DNA of 64,000 nt from Gigaspora margarita (Eukaryota > Glomeromycota > Glomeromycetes > Diversisporales > Gigasporaceae). The notes beneath the pieces were generated by a model that saw only the letters and a list, made by a program, of their open reading frames with translations, searched no databases and was not told the DNA's origin. This document shows, in pieces, positions 1 through 11,796 of this stretch (within the stretch, counting starts at the first letter, position 1; each line of letters begins with the position of its first letter). The DNA is taken from NCBI GenBank assembly GCA_009809945.1, contig WTPW01000301.1, positions 308,570 through 372,569 of the forward strand. The letters run 5' to 3'. The position numbers and the translations under genes are program-made.

Positions 1-266
1 CGCTTGATCGTTCACATTAAATTCAGAGAATGAGTGCTCAAGGTCTTTGGATTAAAAATAAATAAAAAATAAATTACATTGATATACTGTATATACAATT
101 AAAAAACAACTGTTATGTACCTTTTTCAATGACATCGAAATACTGCAATTTTATTGTTGTCAGGATTACCATTGCGAAAATAATTAGTCAATACATTAAT
201 TAGGGTGGATTTTCCTACGCCTGTCTCACCAACAAAGAGAACTTTAAATAAGGGTTTCATTATCAT
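1..266 (-). CDS. P-loop GTPase-like protein, N-terminal part (runs off left edge)
   Basis: The minus strand opens at 266 with ATG and soon reaches GETGVGKSTLINVLTN, a Walker A/G1 nucleotide-binding loop (GxxxxGKST) at about residues 13-21. This suggests a P-loop NTPase related to small or AIG1-like GTPases, which bind and hydrolyse GTP. A GT-AG intron fits 120-45, after which the frame continues as LEHSFSEFNVNDQA to the window edge. Exon 1 is one base too long to join that frame: the reading frame shifts near the A-run at about 148-152. The join works if one base is removed there; otherwise a second tiny intron or a real frameshift is needed. Only the first 60 or so residues are in view, so the family beyond the P-loop cannot be named. 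A second in-frame ATG lies at 260. Confidence 0.6.
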
Positions 267-483
267 TATGGATTGATAATTATTCACTATAAATTTTCAA
301 ATATTTATAACTAGTATATCCATTTTATACTAAATTTATCAACAAATTTATCATAAGATCATACTACTTTGATAAGCTTCATCAAAGGAACATGGCTGTT
401 GCGGACTTTGCTTATTGATCAATAACGTCATAAATTATATTTTATGAGCCACTAATTATATTTTATAATCTCACCACCAGAGG

Positions 484-590
484 TGTGGACGTAATGCCGT
501 AATTTGTCGTAATTTGTCGTAATTATAATGAGTTACGGCATTTTTGCGCAACTTATTGTAATTACAACAAGTTACGGCATTGCGTTCACT
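484..590. repeat. Small hairpin repeat with GTAATGCCGTAA-type ends
   Basis: The left end (GTGGACGTAATGCCGTAAT) and right end (TTACGGCATTGCGTTCAC) are imperfect inverted repeats around an AT-rich centre, giving a roughly 105-bp foldback. The left arm itself repeats TTTGTCGTAA. It shares the CCGTAAT word with the minisatellite at 1030-1101, so the two may be related. The rest of 267-1029 is AT-rich with no recognisable gene. Confidence 0.5.
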
Positions 591-1029
591 CTTTAACTCA
601 CCACTACGTACAAATCAATAAATCAATAAATATATATAATTAAGGTTTAAATATTTGGGTTAAAAATTAATCATTTTAGTTTTAGTACAATAATCAGTAA
701 ATTATGTTTGAAACAGACCACTTTTCATATATGAATAATTGTGACATCATATAAAGGTCCGAACAATAAAATGATTAACTTATTTCTGTGGAAATCTTAA
801 ATCTATATGTTTATTGGAAAGATATACTATAATTTTTTTAATTCATAAGAGAATTAGATTATACGATTTCGAAAATGAACATGTGCATTATGCACGGTAG
901 GCTCCAACAGTTTAACACAGTTACGCAAGAAACATAATAAAAAAGAAGCTTATCACATTGAATTTTATCGTTTTCTCGACAATATCAAAATCTCGAAAAG
1001 TTAGCCCCAATAGGTTAAGAATTATATGC

Positions 1030-1101
1030 TGTAATGTCGTAATACCGTAATGTCGTAATGCCGCAATGCCGCAATTCCGCAATGCCATAATGCCGCAATA
1101 A
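1030..1101. repeat. 8-bp minisatellite (GYAATRCC)n
   Basis: About nine tandem copies of an 8-bp unit (GTAATGTC, GTAATACC, GTAATGCC, GCAATGCC and close variants). The open frame across it on the minus strand is a by-product of the repeat, not a gene. Confidence 0.85.
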
Positions 1102-3119
1102 CACAATATTGTAATAATGTGATACCAGGATAGGGTTAATTCCGGTTTAATTTTTGTTGGGTTTTTATTTTTCGGGAAAGTGGTTGTCGGGAAAATGATA
1201 GAGATCCCATTGAGAATGTATAGAAAAATTACAAGTTAACGTGCACGAATGCCGTCTCCACAACCTACGAAGCCTTAAATACGGTATCAATTTTCATGTA
1301 CTATGCATTAATCTCTTACCGTTACTGTAAACCACTCAATTCTCCGTCTGTCTATCGACCATCAGATGATTCCAACGTATACCAGGAACATAGTACGAAG
1401 TACGAAGTGTATGGTTTTACGGTGAATAAGCCGAAGGCAAAATTTTAATGTTGATTGGATAATACATTTGTACCAATCACGGTTTTTCTCATAAACGTCA
1501 TACCTACTAATTATGGAGATTGGTTTCCTCATACGCTAATTTCGGAGATCGAGGCTAACCAATATTTCTTTCGATGCTTTACTGCAGTTAGATTTATTTT
1601 TTTTGATATGATTTATTCTCACAGTAAATATATAACTCATTTTTTATGTACACAATTCTGATTCTATTTTCGTTTAGTTAAACTTTTGTAACTGAATTTG
1701 TTATAGGTAGGTTACTATAGGAAAATCGCCGAAGTGAGAATTAATCCTGAATGTCCGCGCAATGCAGGCCATCAGAATTTAGTGATTATTTTAAACTGTC
1801 AGGTTACTGGTAGGGATGATTGGGTTGCAAGTGTGATTTGCTTTTTGCAGCAGAAATAACCGTGTGTTTGGAGCTTCTTGTAATTCAATCCTTGTATCAA
1901 TTCTGCCTTGGTGTAGTAGTACTTACTTTATACGGAAAGTGATTTAAACCATGCTCATCTGCATTTAAGAATTTTGACACAACGGAGCAATGATTTTCAC
2001 ATGCTATCTGAAAAAGCTCATGACCGATCACTGACCTGAACCATGTGAGTGAGAAGCTTAAATCTCTGCTCAGTATCTTTCGATCTGCTGTATGACGTCA
2101 ACTCGATGAATGAACACTGCTGTAACCAACTTATAGTTTAATGCCCTATTGTAGTAAATTAAAATGATAGTTGCTAATGCAATGATCACTTCGTAGACAA
2201 CTTAGCTAACAGACAGACAAGAATATTTTATGAGTGATTAGCTCACAAATTCATTTCATAGATCATTTCACAAAGTAAGTTCGTATAGAGTTAGTAAATA
2301 ATTGGCTTACATGTGTCGTGTAGTGGCACATATAAGCCAATTATAACTTTACCCTAAACTAAAGTAGCATTATATGTAAATTCCAATTTTAACAAAGACA
2401 TCTTTTACTAAAACCCCAAAACTACTAAAAAAACTCTACAACACTACGCTCCGCCTGTCAGCTCCGCTTCGCTTTAACCCTAATACACATACTAGACACA
2501 CAATATTGTGAATCACCCTAACCCTAACATCTCAGAAAAATGTTTACTATCTAAATACACCAACAAAACCCAATACATAAGCCCGTCTTTGTCAAAAAAA
2601 CCATTACTAATTACTGAAAAAACCACCTAACCCTAACTTCGCTAAGAATCCATGCAATCCTATAATTCTATTCTAACCCTATACCACTAACCCTAATCTA
2701 TGGCTTTAATCTGTATAAATGGCTTGGGCTTTGCAGCAGTTTACTAGTCAAATCGGCACAGGATTTGGCACGAGTAATACATGCCACTATGATAACGCTG
2801 TAAATTAGCTATTAAAATATAAATTTACATAAGTAATCAATTTAAGATGAACAAGCTAACTGCATATGAAGCAAAATTTTGCGAGGAATGTTTTTTGTTA
2901 AGACACACAAGGAAGCTTCATTATTGAAATCATGAGGTATTCCTCTTTTTTAAAAAAACATCATTTACTCACGTTTTGTTCTCTACAAAATGAGCCAAGA
3001 CGTATCACCAGCCAACATGTATGTAACATACACATATGTGTCCTCTGAATGCACCATTTCATAGTGTTTCCAAACCACCTCATACCACAGCCCATACCAC
3101 TTTCTTACAGGGAAATGGT
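1102..3119. other. Gene-free region with fragments of dispersed repeats
   Basis: No convincing gene was found. At 1382-1423 there is a block (ACGAAGTACGAAGTGTATGG in its core) seen again at 25023-25063. At 1840-2065 there is a diverged direct copy of the sequence at about 63100-63245. Near 2290-2345 a small palindrome (AATTGGCTTA ... TAAGCCAATT) occurs. At 2500-2700 several scattered CCCTAAC words resemble degenerate telomere repeat. At 2870-2950 lies a copy of the AATTTTGC-GAGGAAT module described elsewhere. Confidence 0.5.
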
Positions 3120-3550
3120 GACAAATATCAATGAATTACAACATATGATGGACAACCATAAGTGAAGACACCACGGGATAGCAACACGGCACAAATGAAA
3201 AAGAACCAAGAATGATGAAATGATGCCAAAGAACTATAACTGATGAAAGCTGGTACTCATAAAAGAATGACAAATATAAAGAAAACGAATCAACAACGGC
3301 AACAAACCAACAACCTGAACGAAAAAAAACAAGCAATTAGTAACAATCATAAAAATAACAACAACGTCAAAATAATGACAACTTTGACAATATGAAAATG
3401 CCAACATACAATGAAGCTTCAACTATGACCCTAAGCCAAATGAAGCACCTAAAAAATGGTGATACCGAAATGATAACACTGAAAAATGATAACGACACCT
3501 AAAAGCGACAATACTGAATAACAATAATATCAACGAACAACCACACTAAA
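3120..3550. repeat. Degenerate purine-rich low-complexity tract
   Basis: The plus strand is made of irregularly repeated words such as AATGATGA, CAACAA, GATAACA and TGAAAAATGATA without a clean period. Open frames on the minus strand are a consequence of the purine bias. It resembles the low-complexity cores at 12750-13050, 29760-30080 and 37680-38590. Confidence 0.5.
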
Positions 3551-3889
3551 GGTAAGAAAATTGAAGCTATTAAAAAAGCTATTAAATGAAAAAAAAATAG
3601 ATGTAAACAAAAAAAATTAAAAAAATATATCTATATATGTAGATCACCAATCTGTGTAACTGGTAAATTACCCCAGTTAATCATAGTTATTCTCTTTTTA
3701 TTTATGGCCATTATATTATTAAAATATTGTAATTTTTTTTGGTTTATTATAGTATATTATTATTATTAGATTAATAACAAGTTATTTAATAAATAAACTA
3801 TATTGTATCTATATTAACTGATAATAAACATGTTATTAGTAATGAAGTTATAAGGGAGTTTACAGAAAAAAATAATTATTAGAAACACA

Positions 3890-4250
3890 AAGTTAATTTT
3901 TTATTTTGCATAACCTGGTGTTCAAAATTATGGACACGGGCCAGATTTTTTTTTTTTTTTAGCTTTACGTGAACTAAATTATTTCATGTTCATATCCAAA
4001 GTCATGCAAAGTTAATTCTTCAGTTTGCATAACATGGAATCAGAAAATTTTGTCTTTTTTTTATCAGGCCTATCAGGTAATTATGGAAAATTAAAGTTAT
4101 CATTGGGTGACACTGGAGAAAAAATTTAAATGGCAAAAATGGAATAATTGGCACAATAGGAATTTTTTTAAAAAAATTTTTTTATGGAAAATTGGGTTGG
4201 CGGTTATACAAACTGAAAAATTAACTTTGCATGGCCTTATATGATTAATG
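3890..4250. mobile_element. MITE-like repeat with AAAGTTAATTTTT / GCATAACC ends
   Basis: The left end (ACAAAGTTAATTTTTTATTT followed by TGCATAACC) and right end (GGTTATACAAACTGAAAAAT followed by TAACTTTGC) are inverted repeats. A third copy of the end motif lies inside at about 4004-4040. A diverged relative is at 23515-23755 and a partial one at about 63470-63560. No coding capacity is visible. A TA flank is possible but not certain. Confidence 0.55.
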
Positions 4251-4276
4251 TATATTTATTATATATTTATTATATA

Positions 4277-4459
4277 CAGATGACCCCAGTTAATATCAAC
4301 CTACATTAATATCAACCTAAGCCACAAATTAATTTTTACAAATTTTTATATATCAAAATTTCCTCATATATATCAACTTTAATATGTATTTTCATTAATA
4401 TCACTATCAACATAATTTTTAACAGGTTCAAATGGGTTGATATTAACAAGGGTCACCTG
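4277..4459. mobile_element. TA-flanked pogo-like MITE
   Basis: Terminal inverted repeats read CAGATGACCCCAGTTAATAT... and, from the other side, CAGGTGACCCTTGTTAATAT..., directly flanked by TA on both sides (4275-4276 and 4460-4461). Length is 183 bp and there is no open frame. CAG-start ends with a TA duplication are typical of pogo/Tigger-type Tc1-mariner relatives. It abuts the Tc1-like element that begins at 4472. Confidence 0.75.
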
Positions 4460-4810
4460 TACTAATTAGTAGAGTTTGGAACTGGGTGAAAAATTGTCAA
4501 CCAGGTCACCTGTGTAACTTTGAAATCTGTTACTCGAGTGAAATCAGTTGGTATAAGGTTGGATTACCAGAAATTTTTATAGGTAAGATATTACTGTACG
4601 ATAATCTTTTTTTGTAAATTTTGTTTATATATGTTATATGGTAAAAAAATCCCACAACAAAGAACTGTCAAATTATATGAATCTGTATTATCAGTGCTTA
4701 CCTGTGTGGTTTTAAGCCACTTCATATTGTCCAAGTTCTCATTTTTCTGAAGTCAATAGTGTTCAGAACACCCAAACAAACACCCTGGCTCCAGCAAAGT
4801 TCTTTTTTAA

Positions 4811-5179
4811 GGATAGGGTGAACATAGATCATTTTTAATAGTGATCACATTGTGATCATATGAAATCAGGTGATCGACCAATCACGATTGTAAACAACTT
4901 AGATTCGACCAATCAACTTTATTCATTTTTGTGTAACTAAGGAAAATTTGAGCCAACTTAGAAAAACTTTATGACATATAGAAGTATAATTTTTTCAAAT
5001 ACTATATTTATTAAAATTTTACTATTATGAAACGAGTATTTTGTACTATATATTATAAAATTTTTGGCTAAATTTATAACAACCGTAAAAAGTTTTATTT
5101 GTAGCACATTTTTATTTTCTATATAAATCTCATTGTACTACTAAAATCATATGATAAATGATCTACATTCACCCTACCC
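4811..5179. mobile_element. TTAA-flanked MITE inside the Tc1-like element
   Basis: Ends read GGATAGGGTGAACATAGATC and, reversed, GGGTAGGGTGAATGTAGATC, and both sides are flanked by TTAA (4807-4810, 5180-5183). A TTAA duplication is the hallmark of piggyBac-type insertion; the terminal GG differs from the usual piggyBac CCC. It has no coding capacity and sits inside the older Tc1 copy. Confidence 0.65.
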
Positions 5180-5214
5180 TTAAACATGCTTTAGTCTGTA
5201 TTGCAAATATGAAT

Positions 5215-5975
5215 CATGAAGCACCACTGGCCGTCATAACTAATGAGCTTAATCTTCAACTTAGAACAACACTTACCAATAGAACCACCTGACCATGGCT
5301 TATGTTAGAAAACTCTGTAGCCTGCAAAAAGCCTTTTTTGAATGAAAAAAAAGCACAGGAATGAAAAAAGTGGTGTCGTGAGCATTTAAAATGGACCATT
5401 GAATGGCAAATGGTTGTTTTTTCTGACGAGTCAAGATTTTGTCTTCACAAATCAGATGGTCATGCAAGAACTTGGTGTCGAGTTAATGAAAAATATCACA
5501 AAGATTGTATAAATCCAACTGTGAAGTTTGGTGGCAGCTCCGTGATGTTGTTTATCTTGGTGGGGAGTTGGACCATTGGTAGAAGTAAAAGGTAGGATAG
5601 TTATGTTAATATACTTACGAAATGTTTATTCCTTGGGCAAATTCTTTGTTAGAGAAATATCCAAATAGAATAGAATTAATATTCCAGCAAGATTTGGCTT
5701 CTGTCCATATGTCAGAATATTCAGAATGGTGGATGAATTCGCATGACTTTAGCGTATTAGATTGGGCGCCCTATAGAAATCCTATTGAAAATCTTTGAGA
5801 ACGTCTTGATTCAGCAGTGCGCAACAAAAGACCAATGAGAAGAATTGGTTAAATATATAAAAGAAGAATGGAATAAGATTTCAATTGAATATCTTCGTTC
5901 ACTTATCTGTAGTGTGTCATGTCAAACGATGGCAGTTTATAAATCCAAGGGATGGCAGTTTTTTTTAGAATATAA
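5215..5975 (+). pseudogene. Tc1/mariner DDE transposase remnant
   Basis: Pieces of a transposase that cuts and pastes its element at TA sites are spread over several frames. Visible landmarks in order are FSDESRFCLHKSDGHAR (first catalytic Asp, about 5416), NPTVKFGGSSVM (about 5512), FQQDLASVH (second Asp, about 5690; family form is FQQDNAPVH) and LDWAPYRNPIENL (about 5758), where the usual SPDLNP stretch is shortened and the codon for W is TGA. Stops and frame changes (for example after 5593) make it inactive. The last recognisable residues are near SKGWQ at about 5948. It lies inside the TIR-bounded element at 4472-6289. Confidence 0.85.
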
Positions 5976-6506
5976 TTCTAAAATGTTAATTTTTATTAAA
6001 TGTAATTATATTATATAAAATACAATAAATAAAGATCGCATAACAATTTGGACCCTTATAAAATTTCCGGTGACCCACTTCCGGGTACTGTATATTGTTC
6101 ATATACTTCGTTCTCCTGCAAATTATGGTGTTTGGGATAGTTAAGTGTGCATAAACCGGAAAACAACAGGTGCTGTCCAAATTTTTCCCGTGCTATTCTT
6201 ACCCGTTTTCAGCCGGGTTGCCATAGCATCAACCGGATGAACCGACCAACCGCGGTTGACCCGATTTTGCTTGACCCGGTTCCAAACTCTACTAATTAGA
6301 CCATGTACCGGTAATAATAATAATAATAATATATAATAGATATAATGTAAACATATTTGCAAAAAGCATAGGTTTCTGTGAAGTATAACAAGAGTAACTA
6401 TAAAGAGATTTGACTGTAATTTTATTTTTTATTATAATGTTTGTAGTTTTTCAAAGTAAATTTCTTACAATTTTAATTCTCAAGGAATAACCATCATTTC
6501 TTTCAG

Positions 6507-6900
6507 TGAGTGAATATAAAGAACACCTAATAATTTTACGAAATAAAAACAGAAAAACAAGTTCACAAAACAAGAACATTAATGCTTATTTACCATTACG
6601 TACAAATTATTTTATTCGCATGAATTTAGCTGGTGAGTATAAAAATTATTTACATTCAATACAAAGTTTAAAACCACAAAAGCAAAATAAAACATTATAT
6701 TATATAGAGAATCTGTATATGGAAAATGTGCATATAGTGATATTGTGAAAAAGATTACACTCAATCCGCATTGTGTCTATCATGCGGCCTTGACATAGCA
6801 ACAAGGTGGATAATTAGAAATAATGATATTGATGACATAAAAACGGTCCAACTTAGTGCCAAAAAATATGAAGATCGGCTACTGGTTGGATAGCATACGG
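6507..6900 (+). pseudogene. Unrecognised degenerate coding fragment
   Basis: An 80-codon open frame (6506-6748) encodes a lysine- and asparagine-rich stretch with INAYLPLRTNYFIRMNLAGE. It follows a splice-acceptor-like TTTCTTTCAG and lacks a convincing start context. After its stop, another frame stays open to about 6890 and includes ALCLSCGLDIATRW. The two could be one gene broken by a frameshift. I recognise no family and the fragment may be chance. The rest of 6900-8200 shows no gene; around 7700-7890 there is a GAAC/TTCG-rich stretch that may be the end of a decayed transposon. Confidence 0.25.
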
Positions 6901-8200
6901 AAAGTTGATGATAATGATTATAATTATATAAAAGAGCGTGAATGATCAAGCATCGTTGCACCAAAGACATTGGCTAGTTCTAAGGAAAATGGGGTGATTT
7001 TTTAAGTAAGTTAATTTTTTTTTTTACAATTTAAAGTATTTAATGTTTGCTGAACTAATTCATTGTTAGCCTCGTAATATATAGAATAACAAAAAACAAA
7101 TGAATATTTGATGGTATTTCAGTATGCTAACAAAAGAAGTCTCCAAGAATATTTGAAAAAAGTTTTAGTAAACATATATAGCAGAATAAATTACAAATAC
7201 TATATAGATATTGCAGATATTAGCATTAGATTAATTTCTTAAAGATCCAACAGTTTTGAAGTGTTTTGGCGTACAGAATATGCTTCAAAAGGCTGTGCAA
7301 CATCTATATAATATAGTACTAATGAGTTGGAAAGATAAATTAAATCTGCCATTATGTATCGCATCAAATCTTCTCATGGCCTTATTCACCGGAACTTACA
7401 TTTATCATTTATATGAAAACCCCTAAAGATCTAACGAATACATGAAAATTTGTATCGGGGACACTGATATTTATGCCTAAATATCATGTTTTTAATATCG
7501 TTTGTTATGTCATTTTTAATCGCAACTATGTGTATGTCATATCATATTTGGTATTTGTTTTTCAAACACTTTGAGATTTCATAATTCCGTTTTTTGGTAT
7601 TCAATTTGCTGAATGGTAATGTCAACATGCCATTCGAATTCAAATTACATCATCTGCATGTTGAATTTTATTTTTGACCAATGTCAGTTGTTTTAAATTT
7701 TAATTTTTTTTCAACCGATGTTCTTGAACTTTCGAGCTGAAAACAAAAAGAACCAGAAAATGCTCTGAAATTCAGTATCGAACCGATTTTAACATTTTTT
7801 TGATTGTTTCGGGTTCAGACTCAGTTCGAATTTCGAAATGAACCTGAACTTTACCGAAGTTCAAGTTCGGTTCGATTCATATGAACACTAAATATACATA
7901 TAGTATGTTACACCTATTATAAATTTTAATTAAGTTTTTATATCTTTCTAAAATTTTGTATCATACACATTTTTTATATTACGATTATGATTTGTATTTA
8001 GGGTTAGGTTTGGTTTGGAATGATTTTTAGAGACGTAAAACATTTACTTTGAATAACTTGCTATTACAACCCACAGTTAAAACAAATTTGGATACCTTAT
8101 TCAAATTAAAAGTTTTGTTTAATTATAACTTATACATAACAGATAATGTAATTGGAAGATACGATTTGTATGTCATATATGTTTAATAATATAAACCCAA

Positions 8201-9802
8201 TTAGAATCTCGGGCAATCAATTTTTTCAGTAACATCCAATATTTCTTTAATAAGACGTAATTGACTTTGTTTGGAATCTTCATCACCATCACATGGAGAA
8301 CCACCTCTAACACTTAAATATATGCGGCCAAAAATGTCTACTGGACCTTCATCGAACCCGTGACCATTAACCATGATACCCCCTGACTCAATAAGAATAA
8401 CGAGAGCTGCCGCCACATCCCTAAATTATAAATGTTATAGGAAATATAAAAATTGTAGCTGAATTAAATATCAATGAAAAGAATTTACAAACCATTCCCA
8501 ACATCCACTTGACAAATGAATATCTAAACAACCTTTGGCCACGTAACATATATTCATAGTAGCACAACCTATATTTCGAATTCCATGTACTGATCCAGCT
8601 TTTTTGGAACTCCAAGAAACTTCTCCGGGTAATCTTAACAAATTATGCACTGAAGTAATCTTTTTACTCATGGTTAAATCTGATCTATCTACACCACTGC
8701 ATGAATACCCTACTAAACATTGAGAAAGATTAGATGGAAGCACAGGCGGAGTGTATGGATGAGTTAATGGAAGCCTGGTTTTATGATTTAAAAATGCGCC
8801 ATGACCTTTACGAGCAGTGAATAACTATTAAAAAAGTTAATCTTTAAGAAATAAGCAATTGTCTTAGGGTGGCTGGTATGGCTAAAAAATTTGACATGTT
8901 GTATGGCATGCCATTAGTTGAAATTCATGCCATACCATATTATGTAGACATGCTATTATATGATTATATATAACGGATTCATTAATAAAATATATAATAT
9001 AGTCAATCGGCTTAAAATAAACATAGTTTGACCAATAATAGCATGCCAATAGACTTTAAGACACCGCATGCCAACTAGTGGCATGCCAGTGTTTAATATT
9101 GCCTATAGATATTTATAATACTCACTTCATTGAGAAATGGGTTAAACACGACACCAACGGTGGGTTCCTTATTGATATATAACCCAATTGAGACAGCAAC
9201 AAAAGGAAAGCTATAATAGAAATAAAATAAATTTAATTATGTATTATTGCAGAAATAAGAAAGAACAAATTTATATATACCCTTGAACAAAATTAGTTGT
9301 ACCGTCTACAATAATTAAATGCATTAATATTATAATTTATATGATTAAATGCTATTTAGAAGACATATAATCTCACCTACTGGATCAATAATCCAAGTTG
9401 GTTTATCTGTAAATTCATAATGATTTCCAGCAGCTTTCGTCTCTTCTCCGATAAACCTTTAAGTATTAATTTAAATGTATGTTTAAATGAAATATAAGAT
9501 AATAATGGCAGAAAATACATATAAACCATTTACATATGATCCGGAAATTTTTCTTTCAGTTTTGATTTGATTAATTCTTCAACTTTTATATCTGTTTCAG
9601 TGACCAGATCAGTCTGTTGACCAAACTTTTCATATACTTTATTACCAGTAGTATATCTTGTTTTTGACGCTTCAAGAATTATTTGCCCACATTGTTGAGC
9701 TAACTTCGTGGCAAATTCTAAATATTCTAAATAAAATACAAGAAATGTATTAAACAACATAGATACAAGTGTCAGCAATAAAAAATTACCCGCTGAATCC
9801 AT
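8201..9802 (-). CDS. INM1: Inositol monophosphatase (inositol-1-phosphate phosphatase)
   Basis: Seven exons on the minus strand (9802-9790, 9726-9534, 9456-9377, 9305-9281, 9210-9126, 8824-8493, 8420-8201) join in frame to 948 nt, encoding 315 residues and a TAA stop at 8203-8201. All introns are GT-AG. The enzyme removes phosphate from myo-inositol monophosphates, feeding free inositol into phosphatidylinositol synthesis; it is a Mg-dependent cytosolic enzyme. Family motifs are intact: FIGEET (about 70-75), [20 protein letters not shown] (about 90-109) and [15 protein letters not shown] (about 243-257), which carry the metal ligands Glu73, Asp93, Asp96 and Asp244. The length is slightly above the usual 270-300. 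The start is the only ATG giving a short first exon that splices into the conserved N-terminal helix. Intron 5 is 301 nt, four times the others, and holds repeat sequence. No frame breaks were seen. The gene symbol follows the yeast name. Confidence 0.95.
8865..9110. repeat. Palindrome-rich insertion in intron 5 of the inositol monophosphatase gene
   Basis: This part of the intron is full of GGCATGCC-type words (GGCATGCCATTAG, CATGCCATACC, GCATGCCAATAG, GTGGCATGCCAG) in both orientations, with possible ends GGTGGCTGGTATGGC and GGCATGCCAGTG. It explains why the intron is 301 nt while the others are 63-77 nt. No target duplication could be identified, so the exact limits are uncertain. Confidence 0.5.
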
Positions 9803-11796
9803 TCAGTTCAAGATGAAATGAAAAAAAAGAAGGATGTAATTCTATTTATAGTGGTATCTGCTGCTTAATGCAGGTCACAAATGCGTGCTGTCAACCGGAT
9901 CTAGTGTTCAAAAAAGGTTGGGCCGAGTCGGTCTATATGGGTATTGGATGACCCGGGTTGGCCCACGGTCTAATGACATTTATCACGTGTCTAATTTTAG
10001 ATCAAAGGTAATAATACGTACGTACAATAGACGAAATGCAATTGTGAATTGTGACAATAAAAGAATCAATCAAGAAATATTTATTAACTTGATCTGCACT
10101 TAAGCATCAAAAAAAAAGTATTTAATCAAGAAGTAAAAAAAATTTTTTTTTTAAAATAAATGTATATATAGCCACGGCTACATATAGCCTGCTATAATTC
10201 TAATACAAAAATAAAACTGCACTAGTACTTGATCTATTCCTAACTATATTACGGTTATACAAAGCCAAAAGGCTAAATATATATATATATATAGTTTTAT
10301 TTTATACCCTTTACCAGAAGGGGCACCAGTTGGTCATTTCATTTTTTTCTATTTTTAAATGAACCACGATTAAGAATCAAAATTTTAATTTATATTTTCT
10401 TTTTCAAGCCAACTTTTTAAAAATAAGCTGGCATGTTGTATTGATGGTATTGTGGCCAGGGAAGAGACTTTAAGAACTTCGTTGCCAATTTGGCTACTGG
10501 ACCACAATCATTAAGGGTTAGGATATTTAAAATGAATGTAATTTGTTAATGGATAGGATTTATACGTACTAAATCTAGTACATTGTACTAGATTTCGTAC
10601 ACCTTGAAGTCTAGTTATCTGCTAATTTTATATAATAATTATATTTTTAAAAATTTTTATAATTTCTTTAAACAGTTGGCAACTTGTACTTAAAAGCTTA
10701 TAGATTACAATTTGTTTTTAAATTTTTAATAATTTTTTATATTTTACGAAATTTTGCAAAAATTTAATTAGTAATTTTATATGTAAAAAATAGTAAAATT
10801 TCAACTATATATAAAAGTTGTAATATATTACTTTAATTTTAATAACTTTTTTTTTTAAAAAAGTAACAATATCTTAATTACAATTTTATTGAAAATTAAA
10901 AAAATTTATTATATAAAATTTTTTTTAAAAATTATTTAAAATTTTAAAAAATATATTAAATCTAAAAATAATGCTTTTCAATTAGTACTACTTAAACTTA
11001 AATATTGTCTGGTGCAAAAAGGTAGATATACCAATCTACTCATAATAAAAATTTTTTTAAAAAAATTTAATATAAGTTTTAAATAACTTTATTTATTATA
11101 TAGGTCCTGAGAAATATTTAATTGATAATCCGCCAGTCATCTGGATCAAATGATCTACAATTACTATATAACTATGACGCAAATTAATTAATGAAAATCC
11201 CGATTTGTAAATGTACAGATTTTACTAATATATGTACTGTGCCATTATCGTTCTATACATACAAGTGAATAAAAAACAAAAGAACCAAATAACTTATAAA
11301 TTAAACACTAGTTTGTAAAAGTACAATCTATTAAATATTATAAATCATTATACACAAGACCCTCATAATAAAAGATCTACTATGTAGACCTAGAGGCAAA
11401 TCACAGAATCTATATAGTCAAATTTGGGGGTTCCAATATCTGAAACGTTTATTATAAATGCAAAATGTGCATACTCTTCAAAGTTTTCTTTTAGTAACAT
11501 AAACTCTTAGCGTTATACTAGCCCGGGTTTATTATAGGTTTTAAAATTTATGAAAAGTAAGAGACCTGGATCTTGTACATGACAATTCACAGTAATATTT
11601 AATCAATTCATAATTTTTATTACATGATAGTTCTAATTACTTAGAGATTAAGCCCATTGAGAAACTTTGCGCTTTTAGCAAATTCGGCATTATAGATTCA
11701 AATAGTTAATATTTTATTATGCTTAATACTGCGACTTCTGTACTGTACAAATGCGAAATAATGTGTTAATTGATTGACCTACGCGTTATTTCGAGT
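9803..11796. other. Gene-free AT-rich region
   Basis: Upstream of the phosphatase gene a GC-richer patch at about 9890-9975 contains GACCCGGGTTGGCCC. At 10566-10595 there is a short palindrome, AAATCTAGTAC-ATT-GTACTAGATTT. An end motif (TGGTGCAAAAAGGTAGATAT) at about 11012-11031 belongs to the foldback family seen at 15630-16386 and 20116-20898. A fragment GATCAAATGATCTACAATT at about 11145-11163 matches the small palindrome at 49690-49790. No gene was seen. Confidence 0.5.

Larger units (their letters stand above)
4472..6289 (+). mobile_element. Degenerate Tc1/mariner-like element, about 1.8 kb
   Basis: The ends are GAGTTTGGAAC-TGGG on the left and CCGG-TTCCAAACTC on the right, each flanked by TA (4470-4471, 6290-6291). 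Between them lies a decayed IS630/Tc1-type transposase (about 5215-5975), so length and content fit the superfamily. The flanks also read CTAATTAG on both sides, meaning that the empty site would be the palindrome CTAATTAG-TA-CTAATTAG. An alternative right end nearer the transposase is GGGTACTG-TA at about 6086-6095, but no matching left end was found. A TTAA-flanked element interrupts it at 4811-5179. Confidence 0.55.

Noticed and set aside
2500-2705. Telomere or chromosome end
   Set aside because: CCCTAAC words are scattered and degenerate and the same kind of words recur across the window, so this is interstitial repeat.
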